From Ctena decussata (Eukaryota; Mollusca; Bivalvia; Lucinida; Lucinidae): a stretch of DNA of 64,000 nucleotides. The notes under the pieces were generated by a model that was not told the origin of the DNA, did not search any database, and saw only the letters and a program-made list of their open reading frames with translations. This document shows positions 31,561 to 45,503 of this stretch, in pieces. The stretch's first letter is position 1, and each line of letters opens with the position of its first letter. A program made the position numbers and the translations under genes. Location: positions 4,319,415-4,383,414 of the forward strand of contig OZ022506.1 in the NCBI GenBank assembly GCA_963989385.1, read 5' to 3'.

Positions 31561-33648
31561 TTTGCAGTCAGGATTTATACCAGGAGATTCTACCATCAAC
31601 CAGCTTGTCGACATATATAATACTTTCTATAAGGCCCTTGACGAAGGGAAAGAAGTTCGCGCTGTCTTTTGTGATGTAAGCAAAGCCTTTGATAGGGTCT
31701 GGCACAAAGGCCTTCTTTTCAAACTTCAAAATGTTGGGATTTCTGGTTCTCTCCTATCATGGTTCAAGGATTATCTAGACAACAGAAAACAGAGAGTAGT
31801 ATTACCCGGTGCTGTCTCATCCTGGACAACTCTGAAAGCAGGTGTCCCGCAGGGCTCTATCTTAGGACCGCTTCTGTTCCTTGTGTATATTAATGACATT
31901 GTTGAAGATATACACTCTATTATAGGGCTCTTTGCTGATGATACAAGTCTTTATATAATTGTTGAAGATCCCTTGCAAGCAGCCGACCAATTAAACACTG
32001 ATCTAGCCAAGATACACTCATGGGCAACTAAATGGCTCGTCTCATTTAATCCCTCTAAGTCGGAATCAATAATATTCTCTAGAAAACAGGCAAAACCTTA
32101 CCATCCTCCTATTCATATGAATCAACAACAAATCAATGAAACATTTAGGCCTTATTTTTTCGAATGATTGCACCTGGCATGAACACCTAGATTACATTAA
32201 AAATAAAGCATGGCTTCGGATTAATATTATGCGCAATCTTAAGTTCACACTAGACAGAAAATCTCTTCAAACAATTTACATTTCATTTATTAGGCACTTC
32301 TAGAGTATGCCGATGTTGTCTGGGACAATTGTACCCAATATGACGCAAACGAGTTAGAAAAAATCCAAAATGAGGCAGCGCGCATTGTTACAGGAGCAAC
32401 CAAATTAGTCTCTATCCATTCCCTTCTTTCGGAAACTGGTTGGGAATCTCTAGCATCCCGAAGAGATAAGCTAAGCACAAGCTTATACTGTATTATAAGA
32501 TGCAAAACGACCTTACGCCATACTTTTTGCCTTCCCTTGTTCCACCTACTGTTGGTAGTACAACAACATATAACTTGCGTAATTTCTCGAACCTACAGAC
32601 CATTCATGCCAGCTCACAGTTATATTACAAGTCTTTTCTACCGTCAGTTACGCGTAGCTGGAATGAACTGTCTGAAGATAAAAGAAATGCAACTTCAGTA
32701 GCAGCTTTCAAAAATGAACTTCAGTCCAATGTCAGACCCCCGCCATCCTTTTTCTTTGATGGCATAAGAACGGGACATATACATCACGCACGACTGAGAT
32801 TGAATTGCAGTTCATTAAGGCAGCATCTTTTCTCAAAAAATATTGTAGACAGTCCTCTATGCGAATGTGGAGCTGTCGAAGATAATAAACATTTCTTTCT
32901 GGACTGCCACCGATATAGGTACCTGCGAGCTGAACTTATCAACACTATCTCATTGATTTGTCCCCCAACACTAAATATCCTTCTTCAAGGTAGTTCCGAA
33001 TTAACAGACTCTGATAATAAGAAAATATTCTTAGCGGTGCATGACTTCATAATTAAATCTAAAAGATTTTGAGTTGAATATCTAAAACATCACTTCTGAT
33101 ATAAATTTGAATATGATTTAGTTAGAAGACCCGCCTGAGGTTAATGTAAGCAACAGTGACCATGACTCATCTACATATTTATATAGGGCAACTTGAATAC
33201 TTAAATACCCATTTACTTGAATACTTAAAACTCCTTAGTCCGTACATAACCAACGAGATATACTGAACTCCATTCCCCGTGGAGCTCTATTTGGACTCAT
33301 TGTAAAACACTGGTATCATTCTTTCTTTCTTTCTTTTTCATCTATTATAGCAAAAACCAAAATGTGTGTATCCACATGCGGGAGCATCAATACACTTTGT
33401 GGTGCCCCCGCTTGTGGGTATGCACACATAAACATAGATACCGAGACAATATATATGTTAAAATAGACGAGTAGATTCAGTCGACAAACACGATAGATAG
33501 TATATATTCTGTGTTATTGTATAATTGAGGGATACAGATTCAAATAAGTCTCTTGACTTCCTTCTGGATCCCTTTTGTATAATATATGTATTTATTTCAT
33601 AATGTCCATTGAATGTGTGTTTGTTATACGAAAGAAATAAAGTTTAAA
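31561..33648 (+). mobile_element. 5'-truncated jockey/CR1-like LINE with a 126-bp target duplication
   Basis: The first frame (31562-32167) starts within the reverse transcriptase. It holds motif A VFCDVSKAFDRVW, motif B GVPQGSILGPLLF and motif C FADDTSLY, all with intact catalytic residues. After frameshifts near 32160-32500, a second frame (32500-33072) carries the C-terminal region with PLCECGAVEDNKHFF. The 3' end is AATAAAGTTTAAACC. Sequence starting CCAAAAAAACATTTTCCAAT occurs at 31435-31560 and 33649-33774 with one visible mismatch. It directly flanks the element and reads as an unusually long target duplication. Confidence 0.85.
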
Positions 33649-33774
33649 CCAAAAAAACATTTTCCAATCAAGCAAATTCATACTTGAGTCAGATTTCAGC
33701 ATCTAAATTCCATCAGCAATTATGTAAACCAACATTTGACAAAATTTGACTCTGAGTTGATCTGTTTACATAAC
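33649..33774 (+). repeat. Second copy of the 126-bp direct repeat flanking the LINE
   Basis: This matches 31435-31560; the one difference seen is CTTGAG against CTTTAG. The near identity implies that the LINE inserted recently, after the giant element formed its loop. Confidence 0.85.
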
Positions 33775-33944
33775 ATCGAAATGCTAGGGACCTAAGGAAA
33801 AGTGAAAAGTGTATAAAATTATGGACAAAATCTAAAAAAAATCCTATAAGTTATTTCTAGTATTTCCCCGTGACAACTGTCAGAAGCAAGTAGCATATTG
33901 ATATTATATTATGAATGAAAATGTTTGGATGTGTTACATACTGG

Positions 33945-34015
33945 TACAAAGAACTTTCATAAGTTCTTTGTACCAGTATGTAAGTGTTACATTCTGGTAC
34001 AAAGAACTTTCACAA
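33945..34015. repeat. Hairpin of TACTGGTACAAAGAACTTTC
   Basis: The phrase appears forward, then inverted, then forward again within 70 bp, forming a strong short hairpin. Confidence 0.75.
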
Positions 34016-36259
34016 ATAAACTGCTACTAGTACTGTAGTAGGAATTAATTAAAACAGTTCTTCTCTCATGTCAAGCATCACCCAGATGAAAATACCATAC
34101 AAATTCTTGAAACTTGGACACAAGTTCTAAAGGTTTGGACACCGTTAATTACCGTAATTGTCCTAATATGGAACAGAATGGCTTTACAATTCAACGATGC
34201 GTCTGAATGGCAAACAGTGTATGCCCTGATCAGGAGCAGTCTGTACCGGTCTGCACTGTTTGCTCAGACCAATCTGTCCCAATACTTAGACTTTTTACGG
34301 TAACATACCAAATTATGGAATGGTCCTTACAGCCACTGGGCATGACCAGTTTTAAACCAAACATGAAATCTCAAATCCTGATTATTATGACCTTTGGTTT
34401 CAATTAATACATTTATGTAAATTTTAATTGTTTCTGTATCAGCTACCTGGAGCCCACTTCACATATGGCACAGTTTATGAATATGTTCTTGACATGTACA
34501 TTGCACATTCGAAACTTATTAGCTCATAATTGCAACTGGCTTACCAGTGACTTGAATCTCTGATTTTAATAAAAAGTCATTCTGGTGATCAACATCCTGC
34601 TGTAGACATTATGATTTAAAACTGTAGCATATTTCCCACCCAGGGTGGGTATGGTTAGTGCCATTACAAGAACAATTGAAAAATCTCTGGCCAACAAAAT
34701 GACCTGTGCGCGCAGCGTAGACTCAGACTAGCCTGCACATTCGCAAGAGTCTTCACTGTCAACATGATGAAGAATTGGCTTTTCTGCTATCCATAAAGCA
34801 GACAGGAAACTCTGAGCAGACTTCGCTGAGGTGTATGCAGAGTCTTTATTATCTCAGACCAACATAAGTGAAATAGTTTTGAAAGGCCGAGAAAATAGCA
34901 ACCACGATTTATCTGACCTAGCCTTTCCTCCACCCCAACTGGAAGGTTAAGAAACTTTTTTATGCCTTAGTAGACTGGGATTGAATATTTAGAGAGCAAG
35001 TAACAAAAGTGATTTAAATCTTTAAAATGGATATTTTTTAAACACATCTTGCTACAAACAGATGGTGTTTTATTGAATATCAGTGCTACTGTCTGGTCTA
35101 TACATGATGTAGGAAGTCTCTCTGATGTTAAGAACTACCTTCTTAACTAATTATAGGTAAGGATCACAGTGGCATGACCACTTCACACCTATTAGCTAGA
35201 AAGTTTGGTGGAACAACTGACCACTTTCAGCAAGGGCCTTTAAATTAAGCCAAAGGTTCGTTTACATAAACAGCTCAGTGGAATAAGATTCTACACATTT
35301 GACAACTGTATACTAATACAATTAAAGAATGAAACTTTATATTCTATCTTGACTGTTTTTCAAAGCGTTTTGTTTTCATTATAAAATTCTGAACAGCTAC
35401 GAAAAAATTCTTTTTGTTCGGCATGTCAGCTCAGGGTTACCCCACAAAAGTTTGTTAATAGTTGATGGACATAATGCAGATACTGTTGCTGTTGAGACAC
35501 ATAAACAATACTAGTAGTTTAATCGGGTTGTTTTGGATTAAATCCATTGCATCTCACCAACACCCACGGGCATTGTTCTGCGTGTAGGCCTATATGCGAA
35601 TTCCATTTCATTGCAGTATATTATATCTGTGATGCAGTTTTTTGCGATTCAAAACAAAAATATAAAATAAAGCCCGATCGGCCCGACCTCCTCTCTGTCT
35701 GTCTTTCTGTCTGTCTGCCTCTCTATCTCTCTCTCTCTCTTTCTCTATCTCTAAGGGAGCCATCAAGTGTTTATCTTTGTACGATGCGATGGCTTATTAC
35801 ATGTCTGTTCTTGTATCTGCAACGAGCCTGGAGTTGTACATAGTTTTCAACTAGCTTTCTTCTACTTAAAACAGCACCTATTGCGTCTGTTGGAGGGAAT
35901 GATATGCACGCTGATACCAGACTCAGTCCGCATTTTAAAATGCTGCCAGCGCTTCAAGTGGCCAATACAATGGGTTTGTTTATCACAGAAGCATATGGTT
36001 GCAGGTATAGAGTCGGGTCGCCTAAACTCGCACACCTCACGCTGAGTTGCCGTTTTCTGCGTTTGAAGAGGTATTTCATCACAAATTATGAGGAACATCT
36101 CTTCTTTTTGATACTACAGCCAAATCCACTTTTTAATGTTTTACGTCAAAGAAGTCTGCATGTCTGAGCTTTAAAAATGGCGAAAATACATAAATGTGCC
36201 TCCATACGCATTAATGTGACTGTGTAAACTTCCAGGGAAAACTACGCTGCCATTATTTA
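34016..36259. other. Loop sequence without a recognised gene
   Basis: It contains a degenerate GAGCCGCGA MITE relative (about 34700-34855: GCGCGCAGCGTAGACTCAG and CGCAAGAGTCTTC) and a pyrimidine microsatellite (CTGT/CTCT, 35690-35755). Overlapping small frames at 35547-36167 on both strands have no recognisable domain. Confidence 0.45.
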
Positions 36260-36425
36260 TTTTTGCCCCCCCCCCCCCTTTCTCATTTGGAGTCAACTTT
36301 TCATGCAAAGAATTTGCTTCTTAAGAAGCAAATTATTTTCTTTGAGGTAAACCTTATTAGGAAGGGCTTAGTCACACATGTCAGCAAACTGGAAGTCACA
36401 AAATTTGTTCCCTTTTTTTTAAAGG
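36260..36425. repeat. GAGCAAATTC-type module in the loop
   Basis: A C run, then GAGTCAACTTTTCATGC, AAAGAATTTGCTTCTTAAG and AAGCAAATTATTTTC form the same small palindrome as the modules elsewhere. Confidence 0.5.
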
Positions 36426-36718
36426 CAGAAAACCATTACGGTGTACCTATGCACCCTAAACCCATCCAGACAAAACGTCGTACCAACATTGCACCGACGT
36501 CATATCGACGTTTTACTTATACGAAAAATCTCAATAGATTTTCTTACTACAGAGCATCTGCCCAACACATACATGTATCATTGGTCCAAGGCATATACGA
36601 GTAAAGGATGTGATATGGGTGGACCTAACAACACTATTTCAGTCATATCGACCCGACGGGAATGTAATAATATGAATGGCTGTGTGCAATGGAATCCCGT
36701 TTACGATTAAAAATAATG

Positions 36719-36795
36719 CCGCCTCAGTGGGATTCGAACTCCGAGAGCCAGTTTAACAGGCCAGCGCTTAACCTTCTGACCTAGAACTTCAGTTC
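36719..36795 (-). mobile_element. tRNA-like SINE head
   Basis: On the minus strand TAGGTCAGAAGGTTAAGCG (box A region) and GAGTTCGAATCC (box B) are at tRNA spacing. Resembles family 3. 36796-37084 shows nothing recognisable. Confidence 0.5.
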
Positions 36796-37084
36796 TACTA
36801 TGATGTGATATGAAAGTACCCATATTGTATTCTAGTGATTATATCTATTTTCTTCTACACCGTCTTTCATATGAACCCCCATAACTTCAATGGCCATGGC
36901 CGTGACACATGTATGTCTTTTCTCAGAAGGATCTGAATCTTAACAGAAATGGGTACACGTTCACAGGAATCTAATCTGCAACTGTAATTGAGGTAAAACA
37001 TTGAAGATAAGAAGTTGCTCCCCTAGAAGCATTTTTTGCATGTGTAGATTTTATATTTGACGAGATCTAGGGTACTAGGAGATA

Positions 37085-40000
37085 CCGTGTTTCAGCTATT
37101 GTTATTCTCTCGAGACAACAGGTGGAGCATGGTTTCCGTTTGTTACAGAAGAGAACATGCTCCAGTTATAGTTCTACTTTCATGACAACAGGCGGAGCAT
37201 GTTTTCCTATAGTTGTAGCAGAGACCATGCTCCGGCTGTTGTTCTACTTTCATGACAACAGTTGGAGCATGGTTTCCTATAGTACTTGCAGATACCTTGC
37301 TCCAGCTGTTGTTATTCTCTCGTGACAACAGGCAGAACATGGTTTCCTATAGTTATAGCAGAGACCATGCTTCAGTTGTAGTTCTACTTTCATGACAACA
37401 GGTGGAGCATGAATTCCTATATAAATAGCAGATTTCTTGCGCCAGCTGATGTTATTATCTCACGACAATAGGCGAAGCCTATCTTCGCCTATCTTCTACA
37501 GTTATAGCAGAGAACATGCACCAGCTGTTGTTCTACTTTCATGACAACAGGTGGAGCATGATTTCCTATATACATAAGAGAGACCATGCTCCAGCTGTTA
37601 CTATACTCTCATGACAACAGATGGAGCATGGTTTCCTATATACTTAACAGAGATCATGCTCCAGTTGTTGGTATACTCTCATGACAACAGGTGGCGCATG
37701 ATTTCCTATTCAATTAGCAGAGACCATGTTCCAACTGTTGTTATACTCTCATGACAACAGGTGGAGCATGATTTCCTATATACATAAGAGAGACCATGCT
37801 CTACCTGTTGCTAAACTCTCATTACAAAAGGTGGAGCATGATTACCAATTACTTAACAGAGATCATGCTCCAGATGTTGTTATACTCTTATGACAACAGG
37901 TGGCGCATGATTTCCTATTTACTTAACAGAGACCATGCTCCATCAGTTGTTATACTCTCATGACAACAGGTGGAGCAGGATTTCCTATAAACATAAGAGA
38001 GACCATGCTCCAGCTGTTGTTATACTTTCATGACAACAGGTGGAGCAGGGTTTCCATTATACTTAACAAAGGCCATGCTGCAGCTGTTGTTATACTTTCA
38101 TGACAACAAGTGGCGCATGATTTCCTTTCCATTTAACAGAGACGATGCTCCAGCTGTTGTTATACCTTCATGACAACAGGTGGCGCATGGTTTCCTATAT
38201 TCTTAACAAAGACCATGCTCCATCTGTTGTTATATTCTCATGACAACAAGTGGCGCATGTTTTCCTATCCACTTAACAGGGACCATGCTCCTGCTGTTCT
38301 TATACTCTCTTGACAACAGATGGAGCATGATTTCCTATATTCTTTACAAAGACCGTGCTCCAACTGTTGTTATACTCTCATGACAACAGGTGTAGCATGA
38401 TTTCCAATATACTTAATAGAGACCATGCTCCAGCTGTTGTTATACTCTCATGACAACAAGTGGAGCAAGATTTTCTATATAATTAACAGAGACCATGCTC
38501 CAGCTGTTGTCATATTCTCATGACAACAGGTGGAGCATGGTTTCCTATATACTTAACAGAGATCAGGCTCCAGTTGTTGTATACTCTCATGACAACAGGT
38601 GGAGCATGGTTTCCTATATATTTAACAGAGATCATGCTCCAGTTGTTGGTATACTCTCATGACAACAGGTGGAGCAGGATTTCCTATTTACTTAACAGAG
38701 ACCATGCTCTAGCTGTTGTTATATACTCATGAACAACAGATGAAGTAGGATTTCCTATATTCCTAACAGAGACCATGCTCCAGATGTTGTTATACCCTTA
38801 TGAAACGATTTTGAGCATTATTTCCTCTATACTTAACAGAAACCATGCTCAAACTGTTATTTTTACTCTCGTGACAAGAGGCGGAGCATGATTTCGTATA
38901 AACTAAAAGGAGAACATGCTCCAGCTGTTGTTATACTCTCATGACAACAGGTGGAGCAGGATTTCCTATATACACGTACTTACCAGATAACATGCTCCAG
39001 CTGTTGTTATATTCTCATGACAACAGGTGGACCAGGATTTCCTATATACTTAAAAGAGACAATGCTCCAGCTGTTATCATACTCACATGACAACAGGTGG
39101 AGCAGGATTTCCTATATACTTAACAGAGACCATGCTCCAGCTGCTGCTATACTCGCATGACAGCAGGTGGAGCATGATTTCCTGTATACTTAACAGAGGC
39201 CATGCTCCAGCTGTTGTTATATTCTCATGACAATAGGTGGAGCATAATTTCCTATATTCTTAACAAAGACATTGCTCCAGCTGTTGTTATACTCTCATGA
39301 CAACAGGTGGAGCATGATTTCCAATATACTTAACAGAGACCATGCTCCGGCTGTTGTTATACTCTCATGACAACAGGTGGAGCAAGATTTCCTATATACT
39401 TAACGAAGACCATGCTCCAGCTGTTGTCATATTTACATGAAAACAGGTGGAGCAGGACTTCCTACATACTTAACAGAGACCATGCTCCAGATGTTCTTAT
39501 ACTCTCATGACAACAGGTGGGGAATGGTTTCCTATATACTTTAACAGAGATCATGCTCCAGTTGTTGGAATACTCTCATGACAACAGGTGGAGCATGATT
39601 TCCTATATACTTAACAGAGACCATGCTCCAGCTGATGTTATATTCTAATGGACAAACAGTGGAGCAGGATTTCCTATATTCTTAACACAGACCATGCTCC
39701 AGATGTTGTTATACTCTCATGACAACAGGTGGAGCATGATTTCCTATATACTTAACAGAAACCATGCTCCAGCTGTTATTAAATTATCGTGACAACAGGA
39801 GGAGCATGATTTCGTATAAACTAAACAGAGAACATGCTCCAGCTGTTGTTATACTCTCATGTAAACAGGTAGAGTAGGATTTCCTATATACTAACCACAG
39901 ACCATACTCCAGCTGTTGCTATACTCTCATGACAACAGGTTGAGCAGGATTTTCTATATACTAAACAGAGACCATGCTCCAGCTGTTGTTTTATTCTCAT

Positions 40001-43000
40001 GACAACAGAAGGAGCATGATTTCCTATATACTTAACAGAGACCATGCTGCAGATGTTGTTATACTCTCATGACAACAGGTGGCGCATGCTTTCCTATTTA
40101 CTTAACAGAGACCATGCTCCAGCTGTTGTAATACTCTCGTGACAACTGGTGGAGCATGATTTCCTATATACATAAGAGAGACCATGCTCCAGCTGTTACT
40201 ATACTCTCATGACAACAGATGGAGCAGAATTTTCTATATACTTAACAGAATCCATGCTCCAGATGTTGTTATACGTCCATAATAACAGGTGGAGCATGAT
40301 TACCTATATACTAAACAGAGGCAATGCTCCTGATGTTGTTATACTCTCATGACAACAGGTGGCGCATGATTTCCTATTCAATTAGCGGAGACCATGTTCC
40401 AACTGGTGTTATACTCTCATGACAACAGGTGGAGCATGATTTCCTATATACATTAGAGAGACCATGCTCCAGCTGTTGCTATACTCTCATAACAACAGAT
40501 GGAGCAGATTACCAATATTCTTAACAGAGATCATGCTCCAGATGTTGTTATACTCTCATGACAACAGGTGGCGCATGATTTCCTATTTACTTAACAGAAA
40601 CCATAATCCAGCTGTTGTTATACTCTCATGACAGCAGGTGGAGCAGGATTTCCTATATACATAAGAGAGACCATGCTCCTGCTGTTGTCACTCTCTTGAC
40701 AACAGGTGGAGAAGGGTTTTCTATATACTTAACATAGACCATGGTCCAGCTGTTGTTATACTTTCATGACAACAAGTGGCGCATGATTTCCTTTTCATTT
40801 AACAGAGACGATGCTTCAGCTGTTGTTATACTCTCATGACAACAGGTGGAGCATGATTTCCTATATTCTTAACAAAGACCATGCTCGAGCAGTTGTTATA
40901 CTCTCATGACAACAGGTGGAGCATGATTTCCTATATACTTAACAGAGACCATGCTCCAGCTGTTGTTATACTCTCATGACAACAGGTGGAGCATGATTTC
41001 CTATAAACTTAACGGAGACCATGCTCCAGCTGTTGTTATGGTTGCCTATATGACAAATAGAGAGCGTGCTGCAGCTGTGCTGTAGTTAACACAAAAAAAA
41101 GCGTGCCTTTTCATTTAACAGAGACGATGCTTCAGCTGTTGTTATATTCTTATGACAACAGGTGGAGGCTGATTTCCAATCTTCTTCACAAGGACCATAC
41201 TCCTGCTGTTGTTATACTCTCATGACAACAGGTGGAGCAGGATTTCCAATATACTTAACAGAAACCATACTCCAGCTGTTGTTATACTCTCATGACAACA
41301 GGTGGAGCAAGATTTCCTATATACTTAACCGAGACTATGCTCCAGCTGTTGTCATATTCTCATGACAACAGGCGGAGCAGGATTTCCTATATACTTAACA
41401 GAGACCAGGATCCAGATGTTGGTATACTCTCATGACAACAGGTGGAGCATGGTTTCCTATATACTTAACAGAGATCATGCTCCAGTTGTTGGTATACTCT
41501 CATGACAACAGGCGGAGCAGGATTTCCTATATACTTAACAGAGACCATGCTCCAGCTGTTGTTATATTCTCAAGGACAACAGGTGGAGCAGGATTTCCTA
41601 TATTCCTAACAGAGACCATGCTCCAGATGTTGTTATACCCTTATGACAACATTTTGAGCATGACTTCCTATATACTTAACACAAACCATGCTCAAACTGT
41701 TATTATACTCTCGTGACAACAGGAGGAGCATGATTTTGTTTAAACTAAACAGAGAACATGCTCCAGCTGTTGTTATACTCTCATGACAACAGGTAGAGTA
41801 GGATTTCCTATATACTTAACAGAGACCATGCTCCAGCTGTTGCTATACTCTCATGACAACAGGTGGAGCAGGATTTCCTATATACTTAACAGAGACCATG
41901 CTGCAGCTGTTGTTATATTTTCATGACAACAGGAGGATCAAGGTTTCCTATATATTTAACAGAGACCATGCTCCAGCTGTTGTTACACTCTCATGACAAC
42001 AGGAGGAGCCGGATTTCCTATATACTTAACAAAGACCATGCTCCAGCTGTTGTTATACTCTCGGGACAACAGGTGGAGCATGATTTCCTATATACTTAAC
42101 AGAGACCATGCTCCAGCTGTTGTTTAACAGGTGGAGCATGATTACCTATATTCTAAACCGAGACCATGCTCCAGCTGTTGTTATACTCTCATGACAACAG
42201 GTGGAGCATGATTCCCTATATACATAAGAGAGACCATGCTCCAGTTGTTGGTATACTCTCATGACAACAGGTGGAGTAGGATTTCCTATATACTTAACAA
42301 AGACCATGCTCCAGCTGTTGTTATACTTTCATGACAACAAGTAGCGCATGGTTTCCTATTCACTTAACAGAGACGATGATCCAGCTGTTGTTATACTATC
42401 ATGACAACAGGTAGAGCATGATTACCTATATTCTTAACAAAGACCATGCTCCAGCAGTTGTTATACTCTCATGACAACAGGTGGAGCATGATTTCCTATA
42501 TACTTAACAGAGACCATGCTCCAGCTGTTGTTATACTCTCATGACAACAGGTGGAGCATGATTTCCTATAAACTTAACGGAGACCATGCTCCAGCTGTTG
42601 TTATGGTTGCCTATATGACAAATAGAGAGCGTGCTGCAGCTGTGCTGTAGTTAACACAAAAAAAAAGCGTGCCTTTTCATTTAACAGAGACGATGCTTCA
42701 GCTGTTGTTATATTCTTATGACAACAGGTGGAGGCTGATTTTCAATCTTCTTCACAAGGACCATACTCCTGCTGTTGTTATACTCTCATGACAACAGGTG
42801 GAGCATGATTTCCTATATACTTAACAGAGACCATGCTCCAGCTGTTGTTATACTCTCATGACAACAGGTGGAGCATGATTTCCTATAAACTTAACAGAGA
42901 CCATGCTCCAGCTGTTGTTATGGTTGCCTATATGACAAATAGAGAGCGTGCTGCAGCTGTGCTGTAGTTAACACTAACAGGGACCAACCTGTAGCTGTTG

Positions 43001-43085
43001 TCAGGCTAAAGAAGATCGTGCTCCAGCTGTAATCATGAAATTATAACAACGGCTGCATCACGGTCCCTATTTGTCATACAGGAAA
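37085..43085 (-). repeat. Giant element: right array of 70-bp hairpin units
   Basis: About 85 units of the same 70-bp repeat as 23290-27717, in the opposite orientation (ACAACAGGTGGAGCATGATT, then AACAGAGACCATGCTCCAGC). An internal block duplicates: the phrase TGGTTGCCTATATGACAAAT with TGCAGCTGTGCTGTAG occurs at about 41038, 42602 and 42924. The first two also share a following GCGTGCCTTTTCATTTAACA, giving a period of about 1563 bp. These phrases otherwise mark the outer edge of the array, so array edges have been copied into its middle. Confidence 0.95.
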
Positions 43086-44391
43086 TCATGCTACCTACCA
43101 GTTTCATTAAATTTGGTTTTCACCCCCCCCCCCTTCAGATAGGTGACAAAAAAGTTTATAACCCATCCATCCCCCCCTCCTCTCGCCCCAAACCCCCACA
43201 ACCATAATGTAAGACAGACCTCAAGAACCGTTATAATAGACAGACCTCAATCAAACTTATGGGCACAAAATACAAAGAAATTTCTCTCATTGATACAGGT
43301 TAATTATATATACCGATTAATAGTTCGTTATTTTTTCTGCAAATATCCACCAAGAAACTGATGCTGAATGCTCTATAAAGCTGATAATAACATTAAGGGT
43401 GTTGTTGGGCCCAGTCACCAGATTCCAGAGCAGTTTTTTTTACTGATGACAAGGAACCGTCACAAACGCAGGCGTTAAATTTACTTGAGAACATATCCTC
43501 TGATCGACATGTTTTAAGACCATTCATTGTATATTTTCCTACTGATGCATCAATGATTTTTTTTCGAGGGGAAGGGGGGGGGTAGAGTGGGGGAGGGGGA
43601 ATAGAGCGACCCTAGTATTTTCTTCTTTGTAAACGTTTTGACATCTTAAATTTGAAAGAATATAATTAATTTGAAAGTGAAGATGTAATAGGGAGTCTTG
43701 AACATTTTTTTTAAATTAAGACAAATGGATTTTTTTTCCATTTGTCTTTATTTAAAATAGAAAGTATGTAAGGCCCCCCCATATCCCTCCACGCACTCCC
43801 AGTAGATCACCAATAAGCCCCCCCCCCCCCAAACACACACACACATACCCTCCTGAATGTACCCGGCCCCGACCTGATAATAAATGACTCGTCCCTAATA
43901 CTTGCATACAGTAAAAGGGGCAATGAAACATATTAAACAATGTCAATTGTTTTTATTAGATCTACAGGTAAATATATCAAATTGGCCAACATTTTTGTTG
44001 ATACGAAGGGTTCTTAAATTCCATCGCCCCTACAGCAAACCCTTACGATAGTAGAACATTATATCGTCGTGCCCAGTGAGTTTTGCTCATTTTGCTCATT
44101 TTTAATCTAATTAGGGAAAAAGGAAGAATTAAAAATAAATAAATAAATAAAAATGAATAAATAAATATATAAATAAATGATAAATAAATAAATCTACTGA
44201 AATAGTGTTTGCAGAGAGCTTTAACATGCTAGATAAGCCATTGTTTTAAGTGCAGCGCTATACAATTATTATTGGATTTTCCGAACGCTATTTATAACTA
44301 AAAATGGATTAACCAATGTGTATTAAAAGTAACTGACCGACGCATGCGCAATTAAAAATCATGCGCGGCCTGTTGTCGTTTTCCCCTTCCC
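43086..44391 (-). repeat. Giant element: right unique arm
   Basis: Inverted counterpart of 22133-23290. About 300 bp near 44000-44340 (including an AAAT microsatellite at 44131-44192) have no match in the left arm, so the arms have diverged by insertion or replacement. Confidence 0.82.
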
Positions 44392-45503
44392 GATCTATAG
44401 GCTAAGGTGAATCTGCTGTTCAAGGGTGGTTCGAGAGATGAAGTAAACAACTATCGACCGATTTTCCATATTGCCAACATTATCAAAATTGCTTGAGAAA
44501 TTCATTTCAAAAAACTTAATTGATTATGTAAATGAGTATAACGTATTGCACCAGTCTCAAAGTGGTTTTCGTTCCGGTCATTCCACGGAAACAGCTTTGA
44601 CGCTCATGACTGAACGCTGGCTTAAGGCAATAAATGACGGTAATATTGTTGGCACTATCATGGCCGATTTTCGCAAAGCATTTGACTTAGTCGATCATCC
44701 TTTACTTCTAAAGAAGCTCAACTTTTACAAATGTAGAGATCCTTTTATAAAGTTCATGGCGTCTTATTTAGGGCAACGGACTCAAATTTTATCTGTAGAT
44801 GGTAAAATGTCCAGTATTTCCGATATTAAGTGTGGTGTCCCACAGAGATCAGTGTTAGGACCTTTGATATTTTTGATTTTCATCAATGATTTGCCATTGG
44901 TTTTATCTGACAAAGCTATACGCAGATGATGCAACTATATCTGACATGCAACTTCATTTGGAAACACTAGAATTTAATTTGCAACATTCTCTTGTTTAAC
45001 TGCAAATATGGTGTAAACAAAATGGTATGCTTCTGAACGCTGATAAAACGAAAATAATGTAAATTACAACTAGGCAGAAGCGAGTTAGGCTAGATGAAAA
45101 ACTATTCACTTTAACATATAATGATATCAATTTGCAACTGACAGTAAGTGAGAAATTACTTGGTGTAAATGTAGGTAAAAATTTGCAATGGACTAATCAC
45201 TTACAATATGTATGTAAAAATAGTTTCTTCGTATGTTTGGCTTCTATCTGAAATACACTCATATTTAATAGTAGAACACATGTCGATCTTTTATAATGTT
45301 TATATTCAGCCGCGTCTAAATTATTGCAATATCGTAAGGGGAAATTCTTCTAATCAAAATGTGTCAAGAATAACAAAACTTCAAAGGCGGGCTTGTAAAA
45401 TTATATAAGGGAATGAATATTCAGACCTTAAAACGCGAGGAGACGATTAGATATCTTATCTATTGACAAGAATGTACTTGTAAACAAAGCGATAACTATC
45501 AGA

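Larger units (their letters stand above)
22133..44391. mobile_element. Giant foldback-like transposon, 22.26 kb
   Basis: GATCTATAG is directly repeated at 22124-22132 and 44392-44400. Just inside lie inverted ends, GGGAGAGGGAAAACG on the left and, read from the right, GGGAAGGGGAAAACG. Both continue with ACAACAGGCCGCGCATGAT. Inverted similarity continues through about 1.1 kb of unique arm, then into opposed arrays of a 70-bp unit (23290-27717 and 37085-43085), around a loop of about 9.4 kb. Long inverted arms built of tandem repeats with a 9-bp target duplication are the design of Foldback-type elements (relatives of Galileo/P), and MULEs can also have long ends with 9-bp duplications. No transposase is seen, so it would be nonautonomous. 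Confidence 0.82.

Noticed and set aside
36441..36710. 89-codon frame in the giant element's loop as a candidate transposase piece
   Set aside because: No catalytic motif, no family resemblance and no continuation on either side.
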